This document shows, one piece after another, positions 50,090-58,357 of a DNA stretch of 64,000 bases (within the stretch, counting starts at the first letter, position 1; every line of letters begins with the position of its first letter). A program made the position numbers and the translations under genes. Below the pieces are notes generated by a model. It saw only the letters and a list, made by a program, of their open reading frames with translations. It made no database searches and was not told where the DNA came from. This DNA comes from Nocardioides pocheonensis (lineage in GTDB: Bacteria > Actinomycetota > Actinomycetes > Propionibacteriales > Nocardioidaceae): assembly GCF_003725535.1 (NCBI RefSeq), contig NZ_RJSF01000044.1:383361-447360 (forward strand), in the 5' to 3' direction.

Positions 50090-50407
50090 ATGGCGGTGAT
50101 GGACGACGACGAGATCGCAGCGGCCCTGGAGCGTTTCCCGCACTGGCGGCGTGAGGGGCACACGATCACGCGACCCGTGGAGGCACCCTCGTTCCTGGAG
50201 GGCATCGACCTGGTCGGAGTGGTCGCCCGTGCGGCCGAGGCCGCGAACCACCACCCGGACATCGACATCCGCTGGCGCACGGTCACGTTCACGCTGAGCA
50301 CGCACTCCGAGGGCGGGATCACCGCGAAGGACTTCGCCCTCGCCGAGCAGATCGACGACGCGGTCAGCCGGGCGGTCGCCCACGAGATCGACGAGCCGGG
50401 CGAGTGA
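50090..50407 (+). CDS. Pterin-4a-carbinolamine dehydratase
   Basis: 105 residues. MDDDEIAAALERFPHWRREGHTITR then AEAANHHPDIDIRWRTVTFTLSTHSEGGIT: the His-His-Pro-Asp core of 4a-hydroxytetrahydrobiopterin dehydratase. It recycles pterin after aromatic amino-acid hydroxylation; in bacteria without such a hydroxylase other roles are discussed. The ATG follows the HAD stop by 4 bp. Confidence 0.93.
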   Translation: MAVMDDDEIAAALERFPHWRREGHTITRPVEAPSFLEGIDLVGVVARAAEAANHHPDIDIRWRTVTFTLSTHSEGGITAKDFALAEQIDDAVSRAVAHEIDEPGE

Positions 50408-50425
50408 CCGCCGGGTGACCCGCGC

Positions 50426-50998
50426 GTGAGCCGCCCCCCGGTCGGCCGCCTGGCGCTCGCCCTCGCGGTCACGCTCGGACTGCTGGTGCTCACCCCGAGC
50501 CCGTCGTGGGCGTGCAGCTGCGCGGCGGTGGGCACCGCCCAGCACGTCCAGTACGCCGGCACGGTCGCCGCGGGCACCGTCGACTGGACGGCCACCGACG
50601 GCCAGACCCGCACCTACAAGGTGGACTTCGACACCGTCTGGAAGGGCGCCGCCGCCGGGTCCGAGAAGCTGAGCACCAGCGCGTACGACGCGTCCTGCGG
50701 CCTCGGCGATCTCGCCACCGGCAAGCGCTACCTCTTCTTCATCGAGGGCCGGCACCCGGGCGCGATGCGGGTCGGCCTCTGCGGCGGCACGGTCGCCTAC
50801 GACGATGTGCTGGCCCGGGAGGTCCAGCAGGTCACCGGGCCGCCGGGGAAGCCGCTGTCCGCACCGACCGACGAGGCCGCGCCGGACTCCTCGGGCGCTG
50901 GCTCGCGCCCGCTCGCGGTGCTCGGCATCGGCGCCGCGCTCCTGGCAGGCCTGGCCGCCGCTGCCGTCGCGCTGCGGCGCAGGGAACAGAGGACCTAG
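50426..50998 (+). CDS. Secreted TIMP/netrin-like protein with C-terminal anchor
   Basis: 190 residues. Signal peptide to about residue 28 (LALALAVTLGLLVLTPSPSWA) followed at once by CSCAAVGTAQHVQYAGTVAAG, the CxC start of TIMP/netrin OB-fold domains. Further Cys at SCGLGDL and LCGGTV. A C-terminal helix (LAVLGIGAALLAGLAAAAVAL) plus RRREQR anchors it. Probably a cell-surface protein; no ligand known. Ends in a CTAG shared with the bpa stop. Confidence 0.8.
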   Translation: MSRPPVGRLALALAVTLGLLVLTPSPSWACSCAAVGTAQHVQYAGTVAAGTVDWTATDGQTRTYKVDFDTVWKGAAAGSEKLSTSAYDASCGLGDLATGKRYLFFIEGRHPGAMRVGLCGGTVAYDDVLAREVQQVTGPPGKPLSAPTDEAAPDSSGAGSRPLAVLGIGAALLAGLAAAAVALRRREQRT

Positions 50999-51561
50999 AG
51001 GTACAACCCGCTCGAGTGGTCGCCGCGTCCGGGCACCTCGCCCTCCTCGGACACGCCGGCCTGCGGCGGCATCGCGCCCGGCGGCAGCGCGCGGCGCATC
51101 TGCTCGAGCTGGGCCCGGGCAGCCATCTGCTGGGCGTAGATCGCGGTCTGGATGCCGTGGAAGAGGCCCTCGAGCCAGCCGACCAGCTGGGCCTGGGCGA
51201 TCCGCAGCTCCGACTCCGACGGCGTGCTGGAGCTGAACGGGTCGATCAGCCGGTCCAGCTCCTCTCCGAGCTCGGGCGCGAGGCCCTGCTTGAGCTCGCC
51301 GATCGAGGTCCGCAGTACCCCGGCGAGCCGGCTGCGACCGGCCTCGTCGACGGGTGCTGCCTTCACCTCCTCGAGCAGCATCCGGATCATGCTGCCGATC
51401 CGCATCACCTTCGCCGGCTCCTCGACCAGCTCGGTCACCTGCTCGGTGTCGTCGTCCTCACCCTGGCTCGCGCCGGCAGCCTGGCCGGCGACCTGCGAAC
51501 CCTGGGGATCGATGATCAGGATGCGGGGGTCGTGCGGCTGCTCGGGCTGTTCGGTGGACAT
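50995..51561 (-). CDS. bpa: Bacterial proteasome activator
   Basis: 188 residues. Bpa is an ATP-independent ring activator of the 20S proteasome, restricted to proteasome-bearing actinobacteria. Features: RILIIDPQG near the start, a four-helix region (EEPAKVMRIGSMIRMLLEEVKAAPVDEAGRSRLAGVLRTSIGELKQGLAPELGEELDRLI, LRIAQAQLVGWLEGLFHGIQTAIYAQQMAARAQLEQM), and the C-terminal GLYL, which resembles the GQYL tail that docks on the proteasome in mycobacteria. The ATG at 51561 gives the normal N-terminus. Confidence 0.92.
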   Translation of the reverse strand: MSTEQPEQPHDPRILIIDPQGSQVAGQAAGASQGEDDDTEQVTELVEEPAKVMRIGSMIRMLLEEVKAAPVDEAGRSRLAGVLRTSIGELKQGLAPELGEELDRLIDPFSSSTPSESELRIAQAQLVGWLEGLFHGIQTAIYAQQMAARAQLEQMRRALPPGAMPPQAGVSEEGEVPGRGDHSSGLYL

Positions 51562-51652
51562 GCCCGCAACCCTAGACGAGCACGTCCAGCGCTCGCGATG
51601 CGAAGGTCGCAAACCGCTGCGGGCCGCGCTCGCGTCGGGTTCACTGGGCCCC

Positions 51653-52144
51653 ATGAGCCACTCGATGCGCACGCGTGCGCTCGCGGCCGCCGTCGTCCTG
51701 GCCGCCTCGCTGACCGGCCTGACCGCGTGCGGCGACAGCGGCGGCACGACGGTCACGACCAAGGACGCCAAGGTCAAGGTCGACAAGGACAAGGTCACCG
51801 TGCAGACGTCGGAGGGCACGGCCACGATCGGACAGGGCCTGCCGGACGGGTTCCCGAAGGGCGACATCCCGCTGCTCGACGAGAAGGTCGTCAACGGGGT
51901 GAAGGGCGCCGACGGCGGGCCGTTCGCCTGGTCGGTGGTGATGACCAGCGCGCGGCCCATCGACGACCTGAGCAAGCAGGTCACCCAGGCGTTCGGCGCG
52001 GCCGGCTACACCGCCGCCCGGGCCAACGAGCTCGGCGACGTGAGCATCCACCAGTTCACCAATGCGACGTACGACGTGGGCGTCACGATCGCGCGCACCG
52101 GTGACGGCGTGACGATCACCTACCTGGTGAAGAACAAGTCCTGA
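51653..52144 (+). CDS. Lipoprotein, 163 aa
   Basis: Signal MSHSMRTRALAAAVVLAASLTGLTACGD with lipobox LTAC. The mature part has a Lys/Val-rich repeat region (TKDAKVKVDKDKVTVQTSEGTATIG) and a globular C-terminal half (FAWSVVMTSARPIDDLSKQVTQAFGAAGYT). No family recognised. No Shine-Dalgarno before the ATG, so it may be leaderless; it diverges from bpa with 91 bp between them. Confidence 0.72.
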   Translation: MSHSMRTRALAAAVVLAASLTGLTACGDSGGTTVTTKDAKVKVDKDKVTVQTSEGTATIGQGLPDGFPKGDIPLLDEKVVNGVKGADGGPFAWSVVMTSARPIDDLSKQVTQAFGAAGYTAARANELGDVSIHQFTNATYDVGVTIARTGDGVTITYLVKNKS

Positions 52145-53131
52145 TCAGGTCCTCAAGAGGATCTTCCCGGTGTGCGTGCCGGCGTCCATGAGGGCGTGCG
52201 CCTCGGCGACCCGGTCGAGGGAGAGCTCGGCGCCGACGATCGGTCGGACCCGGCCGATCTCGACCAGGGGCCAGACGTGCTCCTCGACCGCGCGGCAGAT
52301 CGCAGCCTTCTCCGCGCTCGGACGAGCGCGCAGCGTGGTCGCGATCACCGCGCCTCGCTTGGCCAGCAGCGCGGCGATGTCGAGCTCGCCGCGGGTGCCG
52401 CCCTGCATGCCGATGATCGCCAGCCGCCCCGACGTCGCGAGCGCGCGCACGTTGGGGTCGAGGTACTTCGCCCCCATGTTGTCGAGGATCACGTCCGCGC
52501 CGCCGGCCTCGCCGAGCACCTCCACCCAGAGCGGGATCCCGGAAGCGGCCTCGTCGCGGTAGCTGATCGCCCGCTCGGCGCCCAGGCTGCGGCACAGCTC
52601 GAGCTTCTCCTCCGACCCGGCGGTGGCGAACACCCGCGCGCCGAGCGCGGCGGCGAGCTGGATCGCGAAGCTGCCGATGCCCCCGGCGCCGCCGTGCACG
52701 AGCAGCTTCTCGCCCGGCTGCAGGTGGGCGAGCATGAAGACGTTCGACCACACGGTGCACGCCACCTCGGGCAGCGCGCCCGCCACCGCGAGCGGTACGC
52801 CGTCGGGCACGCGCATCAGCTGCCCGGCCGGTGCGACGACCTGCTCGGCGTACCCGCCCCCCGCGAGCAGGGCGCAGGCCTCGTCGCCGACCGACCACCC
52901 CTCGACGTCGGCGCCGACGGAGCGCACGGTGCCGGAGCACTCGAGCCCGAGGACGTCGCTGGCTCCGGGCGGAGGCGGGTAGAAGCCCTGGCGCTGCAGC
53001 AGGTCCGCGCGGTTGACGGCGGTGGCGACGACGTCGAGCACGACCTCGCCGGGCCCGGCCACCGGGTCGGGCAGCTCGGCGAGGGTCAGGGTCTCGGGGC
53101 CCCCCGGGCTGGGCACGGTGACGGCACGCAT
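52145..53131 (-). CDS. NAD(P)H-quinone oxidoreductase family protein (PIG3-like)
   Basis: 328 residues of the zinc-free MDR family. GETL-type start (MRAVTVPSPGGPETLTLAEL), NRADLLQRQGFYPPPPGASDVLGLE, nucleotide-binding LLVHGGAGGIGSFAIQLAAALGARV and a C-terminal RVAEAHALMDAGTHTGKILL. The NRADLLQRQG...PPPPGAS stretch is typical of TP53I3/PIG3-like quinone reductases that use NADPH. Ends one base after the lipoprotein stop on the other strand. Confidence 0.9.
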   Translation of the reverse strand: MRAVTVPSPGGPETLTLAELPDPVAGPGEVVLDVVATAVNRADLLQRQGFYPPPPGASDVLGLECSGTVRSVGADVEGWSVGDEACALLAGGGYAEQVVAPAGQLMRVPDGVPLAVAGALPEVACTVWSNVFMLAHLQPGEKLLVHGGAGGIGSFAIQLAAALGARVFATAGSEEKLELCRSLGAERAISYRDEAASGIPLWVEVLGEAGGADVILDNMGAKYLDPNVRALATSGRLAIIGMQGGTRGELDIAALLAKRGAVIATTLRARPSAEKAAICRAVEEHVWPLVEIGRVRPIVGAELSLDRVAEAHALMDAGTHTGKILLRT

Positions 53132-53161
53132 GCGCTCAGCATAGGAACGCGCCGTCGGGGG

Positions 53162-53467
53162 TCAGGCCTCGACCGACTCCAGCTCTTCCTCGACCTCGGG
53201 GTCGTCGTCCTCGTGGGCGACGTCGTAGGGCGTCTTGTCCCAGCGCTGGGCCAGGGCCAGGGCGGCGCCCGCGAGTCGCTCGACCTCCTCGGGGTCGCCG
53301 TCGAACTTGGCAGCGGCGTACCCGAGCAGGAACGTGGTGATCGGCGCGGCCGGTCGATCCACGTTGTGGGCGGCCTCCCGCGCCACGTCGAGGACGAGTG
53401 CCTCGTCGAGGTCGACCTCCACGTCGAGCACGTCGCAGAGCTCGTCGATCCAGTCGTGCAGGTTCAC
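53162..53467 (-). CDS. DUF6457 domain protein
   Basis: 101 residues. VNLHDWIDELCDVLDVEVDLDEALVLDVAREAAHNVDRPAAPITTFLLGYAAAK, then an acidic tail. Matches the actinobacterial DUF6457 family, often encoded beside a MobA-like transferase, as here. Function unknown. The GTG at 53467 matches the usual N-terminus (MNLHDWIDEL); a GTG six codons upstream is possible. Confidence 0.8.
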   Translation of the reverse strand: MNLHDWIDELCDVLDVEVDLDEALVLDVAREAAHNVDRPAAPITTFLLGYAAAKFDGDPEEVERLAGAALALAQRWDKTPYDVAHEDDDPEVEEELESVEA

Positions 53468-53518
53468 AACGCCACGATTACCCACACGGGCGGGCGACGC
53501 AAGGGAAAGCGCGAAACC

Positions 53519-54169
53519 TCACCCGTCTGTGCGCGAATCCGGATCCTTCGCGCGGCCTTCGCCACCGGGGCCGAGAGCCTCGCGTAGGGCGACGAGGTCC
53601 TCCCAGGTGTCGAGGTCGCGGGTCTCCTCGGCCGTCGATGCGACCTCCGCGAGCCGCAGACCCGTCACCAGCTCGCGCATCGACAGGCCGTGTCCGGCCC
53701 GGTCGTCCGCCGCTGCCTCCAGGGCCGAGAGCGAGTACGCCGCGCAGAGGCTCTGCCGGCGCCCCGACGGGTCGACGAGCACGGCGCCGTCGTCGCGGAC
53801 CGCGTCGATCAGGCGGCGCACGGTGTCCTGGGAGACCAGCGGCATGTCGACGGCGAGGACGACGACCCAGGTCGGCGTACGGGCGAACCGGCGGACGCCG
53901 GCGAGCAGCCCGGCGGCCGGTCCGCCGCCGGCCGGGTCCTCGCGGGTGAACGTCACCGGCCGGCTCGTGGGGACCTCCGGTCCGACCACCACCACCTCGT
54001 CGACGTCGGCCAGCGCCGCCAGCGCGTGGTCGAGGAGGGTCCGGCCACCCACCTCGATCGAGGCCTTGTCCGCGCCGCCGAGCCTCGCCCCGCCGCCTCC
54101 GGCGAGCACGACGGCGCCGACGGGGACGTCGCCCGGGGCACCCGGCTGCGGGTCCAGCTCTCCTGCCAC
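53519..54169 (-). CDS. MobA-like nucleotidyltransferase
   Basis: 216 residues. GAVVLAGGGGARLGGADKASIEVGGRTLLDHAL is the GT-A nucleotide-binding start of MobA/IspD-type transferases; VVVLAVDMPLVSQDTV carries the metal-binding Asp. It may attach GMP or CMP to molybdopterin; the YdeP-like molybdoenzyme at 42.5 kb would be a client. The C-terminal part is truncated relative to E. coli MobA-type proteins only slightly. The start is uncertain: GTG 54169 chosen. Confidence 0.82.
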   Translation of the reverse strand: MAGELDPQPGAPGDVPVGAVVLAGGGGARLGGADKASIEVGGRTLLDHALAALADVDEVVVVGPEVPTSRPVTFTREDPAGGGPAAGLLAGVRRFARTPTWVVVLAVDMPLVSQDTVRRLIDAVRDDGAVLVDPSGRRQSLCAAYSLSALEAAADDRAGHGLSMRELVTGLRLAEVASTAEETRDLDTWEDLVALREALGPGGEGRAKDPDSRTDG

Positions 54170-54235
54170 GGGTCGCAGTGTGTCACCGCGACGGGCCTGC
54201 AGCCCGGTGTCGGCCCGCATGGCAGGCTGGTCGCC

Positions 54236-55015
54236 ATGGCCGCCGACCTCCTGCGCGTGACCCTCTGGCAGCACGCCTCCGACCTCGATCCGGCCGCCAA
54301 CCGGGCGGCCCTCGACCGGGTCCGCGACCTCGCCGACGGCGCCGACCTCGTCGTGCTCCCCGAGGCGTTCGCCCGTGAGTTCGGTGAGCCCGGCAGCGAC
54401 CTCACCCCGTACGCCGAGCCGCTGGACGGGCCGTTCGCCACCGCGCTCGGCGAGCTGGCCGACAGCGAGGACGTCACCGTGCTGGCCGGCATGTTCGAGC
54501 GCGCCGAGGACACCGACCGGCCCTACAACACGCTGGTCCTCGCCGGGCCGGGCGCGCGGACGACGTACCGGAAGATCCATCTCTACGACTCCTTCGGCTA
54601 CCGCGAGTCCGACACGCTGGCCCCCGGCCCGACCACGCCCGTCACCGCCCGCGTCGGCGACGCGCGGATCGGCCTGATGACCTGCTACGACCTGCGCTTC
54701 CCCGAGCTCGCTCGCGCCCTGTCCGCCGAGGGTGTCGACGTGCTCGTCGTGCCCGCCGCCTGGGTCGCCGGCCCGGGCAAGGTGATGCAGTGGCAGACGC
54801 TGCTGCGGGCGCGCGCGATCGAGAACGTCTGCTGGGTGGTCGCGGCCGCACAGCCCGGCCCGCGCTACTGCGGCCACTCGATGGTGGTCTCGCCGACGGG
54901 CGAGGTCGTCGTCGAGGCCGGTGACGGGGAGGAGGTGCTCGCCGTCGCCCTGGACCTCGACGCGGTCCGGCAGGCGCGCTCGGTCAACCCGTCGCTGGAC
55001 AATCGCCGGATGTGA
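54236..55015 (+). CDS. Carbon-nitrogen hydrolase (nitrilase superfamily)
   Basis: 259 residues. Catalytic triad visible: Glu in VVLPEAF (about 42), Lys in YRKIHLYD (about 112), Cys in MTCYDLRFPEL (about 150). The YDSFGYRESDT and RARAIENVCWVVAAAQ segments fit the Nit1/Nit2 and omega-amidase-like branches. The natural substrate may be deaminated glutathione or an amide; not decided by sequence alone. Diverges from the mobA-like gene. Confidence 0.9.
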   Translation: MAADLLRVTLWQHASDLDPAANRAALDRVRDLADGADLVVLPEAFAREFGEPGSDLTPYAEPLDGPFATALGELADSEDVTVLAGMFERAEDTDRPYNTLVLAGPGARTTYRKIHLYDSFGYRESDTLAPGPTTPVTARVGDARIGLMTCYDLRFPELARALSAEGVDVLVVPAAWVAGPGKVMQWQTLLRARAIENVCWVVAAAQPGPRYCGHSMVVSPTGEVVVEAGDGEEVLAVALDLDAVRQARSVNPSLDNRRM

Positions 55016-55053
55016 GCCGTTGATAGGCTCCGACGTCGGTCACGTGAGCGCCG

Positions 55054-56664
55054 GTGACCCTGCTGGGGGTCGCGCCGACGGCGCTCTCCCCAGCCACTCA
55101 GGAGAAGGTGGGACAGCTGTCCGGTCCTGATCGCACCCCCGGCCGGCGACGCGCCGTGCCCGGGGACGCGTCGCGGCCGACCGGCGACCCCGCGTCCGGC
55201 CGTCCCGGTACGCCGAACCGGCCGCCCGCCCGACGGGCCTCCCGTCCCGCGACGAACCTGCCCCCGGCTCCGCCGCCGGAGCGACCCGCCGCCCGCCCGC
55301 CCCGTCGTCGAGCCGAGCCCGGGACGCCCGTGCCGGCCCGCCCCGACTCCACCGCCACCCCCGCCTCGGTCCCGGTCTCGGCTGACCGACCCCCGCGGCG
55401 CGCGGACCGGCAGCCACCGACCCCGTCCGAGCCCACCGTGTCCGAGCCGACCCCGTCCGAGCCCACAGCGTCCGAGCCGACCCCGGTCGAACCGGCGCCC
55501 GACCCGGCTCGCCCGCACCGTCAGCGCGCGCGCCAGGGGCCTCGTCCCGCGCCGACCCGACGCGCCGAGTCAGGTCGACGCGCGGGCCGAGCGGCACGAC
55601 AGCAGCGCGACACCGGCACCACCACCCCGGTCCAGAGCCCGGCGTCGTCGGAGCGACCCACCCGCGAGCGTGCCCGAGCCGCCCTCCGGCGCACCCTGAT
55701 GGGCCTCTGGGTGCTCGTGGTGCTCGCCGCGACCGTGGGCATCGTGGCCGTCCGGGTCTCCGCCGACGTCCCCGACGCCGTACGACAGGTCGCCGCGGGG
55801 AGCCTCTCCGCGGCGCTCGCCCTCGCGCTCGCGGTGCGCACCGGCGGTCGGCCGGTCTGGGCCGCGGTGCTCGCGGCCGGCACGGCGACCGCCGCCTTCG
55901 TCACCGGCTGGGAGCCACTGCTCGACGGCGCGGCCGTCGGCACCGGCGTGCTGGCAGCCACCCTGGGCGTGATGGCGACGGTCCCCGCGGCGACCGTCGG
56001 CAGGGCGGTCCGCGAGGCGCTGATCGCCACCGCGATCGGCTGGGTCGGCGCCCTCGGCGTCGTCGCCTACGGCCCGCGCGCCCGGCTCGACGTCGACCTC
56101 GTCCGCTTCGGGTACGCCGTGCTCGGCCTCTCCCTGGTCGGCGCGATCGCCCTCGTCTACCGCCTCGGCGCCGGCCTCCACGGGCTCGGCCGCCGCGGCT
56201 ACGTCGTCGCCGGCGGCGCCGTGCTGATGCTCGCGTTCGCCCTCGCCTACAGCGAGGCGATCGCGCAGTGGGGTTCGCGCGACCTCGTCGGCACCATCGA
56301 CGACTTCCGCGACTCGACGAAGGACCTCCTCGGCGCCGTGCCGCACCCGATCATGGCGCTGCTCGGCTACCCCGCTCTGGTCTGGGGCGTGTTCATGCGT
56401 GCCCGCCGCCGCCAGGGCTGGTGGGTCTGCGCCTTCGGCGTCGCGGTCACCTCGCCGACGGCCACGCGCCTCGTGGCCCAGGACCTGAGCACGAACAGCG
56501 TCGTCCTCGGTGCCCTCTACAGCGTCCTCGCCGGCTCGGCGATCGGCTACCTCGTGATCCGGGTCGAGCAGTCGCTGACCGGCACGCACGGCCGCCGCGC
56601 ACGGCGCGACGAGGAGGCCGAGGCCCACCGTCCCGAACCCCGCCGGTTCGAGCCGCTGCACTGA
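55054..56664 (+). CDS. Proline-rich membrane protein, 536 aa
   Basis: Residues 1-205 are disordered and rich in Pro, Arg and Ala, with a short repeat of the type VSEPTPSEPTASEPTPVEP near residue 130. Residues 215-510 contain about eight hydrophobic helices (TLMGLWVLVVLAATVGIVAV, LSAALALALAVRTGG, WAAVLAAGTATAAFVTG and more) and end basic/acidic. I know similar conserved actinobacterial membrane proteins without function. The GTG start at 55054 is uncertain; a second GTG lies at 55108. Confidence 0.7.
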   Translation: MTLLGVAPTALSPATQEKVGQLSGPDRTPGRRRAVPGDASRPTGDPASGRPGTPNRPPARRASRPATNLPPAPPPERPAARPPRRRAEPGTPVPARPDSTATPASVPVSADRPPRRADRQPPTPSEPTVSEPTPSEPTASEPTPVEPAPDPARPHRQRARQGPRPAPTRRAESGRRAGRAARQQRDTGTTTPVQSPASSERPTRERARAALRRTLMGLWVLVVLAATVGIVAVRVSADVPDAVRQVAAGSLSAALALALAVRTGGRPVWAAVLAAGTATAAFVTGWEPLLDGAAVGTGVLAATLGVMATVPAATVGRAVREALIATAIGWVGALGVVAYGPRARLDVDLVRFGYAVLGLSLVGAIALVYRLGAGLHGLGRRGYVVAGGAVLMLAFALAYSEAIAQWGSRDLVGTIDDFRDSTKDLLGAVPHPIMALLGYPALVWGVFMRARRRQGWWVCAFGVAVTSPTATRLVAQDLSTNSVVLGALYSVLAGSAIGYLVIRVEQSLTGTHGRRARRDEEAEAHRPEPRRFEPLH

Positions 56665-56726
56665 CCGCCACCGCTCGCGCCGCCCGAACGTGCGAGTAAC
56701 CCTCCGCGAGCGGTAGCGTCCCCGCC

Positions 56727-56957
56727 ATGGCTGGTACGACGACCTCGCAGATCCTCGCCGAGATGGTGGCCAGCGTGCTGTCGGTCGCCGTCGCGCCCGG
56801 CGACGAGGTCGAGGCAGGCGACACCGTCATCCTGCTGGAGTCCATGAAGATGGAGATCCCGGTGCTCGTCGAGCGACCCGGTCGGGTCGCGGAGGTCCGC
56901 GTGGTCGCCGGGGACGTCATCCAGGAGGGCGACGTCCTGGTCGTCCTCGACCACTAG
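56727..56957 (+). CDS. Stand-alone biotinyl/lipoyl-attachment protein
   Basis: 76 residues, one biotinyl domain: VLSVAVAPGDEVEAGDTVILLESMKMEIPVLVERPGRVAEVRVVAGDVIQEGDVLVVL. The ESMKMEIP loop carries the modified lysine. Acts as a carrier for a carboxylase or transcarboxylase whose other parts are elsewhere. Single gene between the membrane protein and tRNA-Ser; the mccA product at 3.4 kb already has its own BCCP. Confidence 0.9.
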   Translation: MAGTTTSQILAEMVASVLSVAVAPGDEVEAGDTVILLESMKMEIPVLVERPGRVAEVRVVAGDVIQEGDVLVVLDH

Positions 56958-56995
56958 ACTCCGGAGTCCTGCGCCCGGGCTCGCCCGCGGCGCGA

Positions 56996-57084
56996 GGAGG
57001 GGTGCCGGAGTGGCCGATCGGAACCGCCTTGAAAGCGGTCGCTGGCAGAGATGTCAGCCGCGGGTTCGAATCCCGCCCCCTCTG
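56996..57084 (+). tRNA. tRNA-Ser (UGA)
   Basis: 89 nt. Acceptor GGAGGGG pairs with CCCCTCT (first pair G-U), anticodon stem-loop CCGCCTTGAAAGCGG with anticodon TGA, a long variable arm typical of tRNA-Ser (CGCTGGCAGAGATGTCAGC), T-arm GCGGGTTCGAATCCCGC. No CCA encoded. Its last 11 bases are the left arm of a 22-bp inverted repeat with the following sequence (57074-57125). Confidence 0.95.
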
Positions 57085-57207
57085 CTGGAGGCACGTGCGA
57101 AGCCGTGCCCCCAGCAGAGGGGGCGTGGCCGGGTCCGGCGGCTGCTGGAGGCACGTGCGAAGCCGTGCCCCCAGCAGAGGGGGCGTGGCCGGGTCCGGCG
57201 GCTGCTG
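57074..57207. repeat. tRNA-end inverted repeat and 60-bp tandem duplication
   Basis: 57082-57141 and 57142-57201 are identical 60-bp units, followed by CTGCTG. Each unit contains a hairpin (CTGCTGGAGGCACG with CGTGCCCCCAGCAG, one mismatch) and the string CAGCAGAGGGGGCG, the reverse complement of the tRNA-Ser 3' end. Thus the tRNA tail (57074-57095) can fold onto 57104-57125 over 22 bp with a single mismatch. Possible transcription terminator that was duplicated, or remnant of an element using the tRNA end. Confidence 0.85.
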
Positions 57208-57318
57208 ATGGGAGACGCGTCAGCGGATCCTGTCGATGGTCATCGAGCAGCGTCCGCGGGTGGGGAACGAACCCGCGAAGAGCGTGCCGAGATGTGGTGA
57301 CGTGCGTGCAGAGGTGCC

Positions 57319-57675
57319 CTACTCGCTGCCGCCGATCTCCATCGCGACCGAGTCGTAGACCAGGTCGTGCAGTCGCTGGCGGTAGTGCTCGACGTCGTTG
57401 ATCAGCCGGCGGACCTCGGTCGCGACGCCGTCGGCCTCGAGTCGGTCGAGCAGACCGGCGCCCACCGCGGAGATCCGGCCGAGCAGCTGGCGGCGCTCCC
57501 GCTCCATCACGCCGGTGCGGGGGGTCAGCCACCCCTCGCGCGCCTCGACACGCTCGTCGCTGAGGGCCTGCCGGAGGATGGAGAGCCGCTGGCGCACCAG
57601 CCACCGCCAGTTCGACGCCGAGCGGGCGTGGGACAGGGTCTCCTGAAGGTCCGAGATCGCTGATTCGAGGGTCAT
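57319..57675 (-). CDS. Helical hypothetical protein, 118 aa
   Basis: Almost entirely helical, charged: LESAISDLQETLSHARSASNWRWLVRQRLSILRQALSDERVEAREGWLTPRTGVMERERRQLLGRI and TEVRRLINDVEHYRQRLHDLVYDSVAMEIGG. No family recognised. GAGGTGGTG lies upstream of the ATG at 57675, which decides the start. Stands alone between the tRNA-Ser repeats and the membrane protein gene. Confidence 0.7.
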   Translation of the reverse strand: MTLESAISDLQETLSHARSASNWRWLVRQRLSILRQALSDERVEAREGWLTPRTGVMERERRQLLGRISAVGAGLLDRLEADGVATEVRRLINDVEHYRQRLHDLVYDSVAMEIGGSE

Positions 57676-57790
57676 CAGCACCACCTCACGAGGGTCGGTT
57701 CGTGCACAAGTGGGACCTTGAGTGTGACGCAGCCCACATCGGCAGGCAATACCTGCAGGGTGGTTGAAAGTGGCATCGGACAATGGCCCG

Positions 57791-58264
57791 GTGACCGATC
57801 CCGTCCGTTCGCGCGGCACCCGTGACTACGGGCTCGCGCGCGCGTTGCGCGCCCGCCTGCTGGGAGTCTCGCTCGCGGCGATCGGCCTCGTCCTGAGCCT
57901 CGCGGCGGTACTCGTGGCCCTCACCGGTCTGCCGGGCACGGTCCTGGCCGGCCTGGTGGTCCTCGCCGTCCTCGGCATCGCCGTCCTCGGGCTGCTGCTC
58001 GCCCGTCGCCCGTACGTCGTCCGCCTCGACGATCTCGGCTACCGGATCCGGTTCGTCCGCGGGGCCGGCCGGTCCGGCGCCCGCTGGACCGACGTGCTCG
58101 ACCTGACCACCGCGGTCGTCTCCGGCACCGAGTGCGTCGTACTGCGGCTGCGTGACGGAGGGTCCTCGACGCTGCCGGTCAACGTGATCGAGGGCGATCG
58201 CGAGGAGTTCGTCGACGAGCTCCAGCGGCGCCTCGACGCGGGCCACGGCTACCGCCGGCTCTGA
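57791..58264 (+). CDS. Membrane protein with PH-like domain, 157 aa
   Basis: Two hydrophobic helices (LGVSLAAIGLVLSLAAVLVAL, LAGLVVLAVLGIAVLGLLLA), then a strand-rich C-terminal half (YVVRLDDLGYRIRFVRGAGRSGARWTDVLDLTTAVVSGTECVVLRLRDGGSSTLPVNVI) like bacterial PH (bPH) domains. The role is unknown. The start is uncertain: GTG 57791 chosen, while TTG 57764 and GTG 57770 are also in frame. Confidence 0.65.
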   Translation: MTDPVRSRGTRDYGLARALRARLLGVSLAAIGLVLSLAAVLVALTGLPGTVLAGLVVLAVLGIAVLGLLLARRPYVVRLDDLGYRIRFVRGAGRSGARWTDVLDLTTAVVSGTECVVLRLRDGGSSTLPVNVIEGDREEFVDELQRRLDAGHGYRRL

Positions 58265-58357
58265 CCGCGCGGCGGCTCCGGCTCCGGCGCACCACGCCCT
58301 CGGTGCGGCCGATTTCCCGCAGCCGTCCGGGCATGGGTAACCTGTCCCTCGCTGTCG

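Noticed and set aside
57074-57207. Possible CRISPR array (repeats with hairpins)
   Set aside because: Only two directly adjacent 60-bp units without spacers; the repeat derives from the tRNA 3' end.
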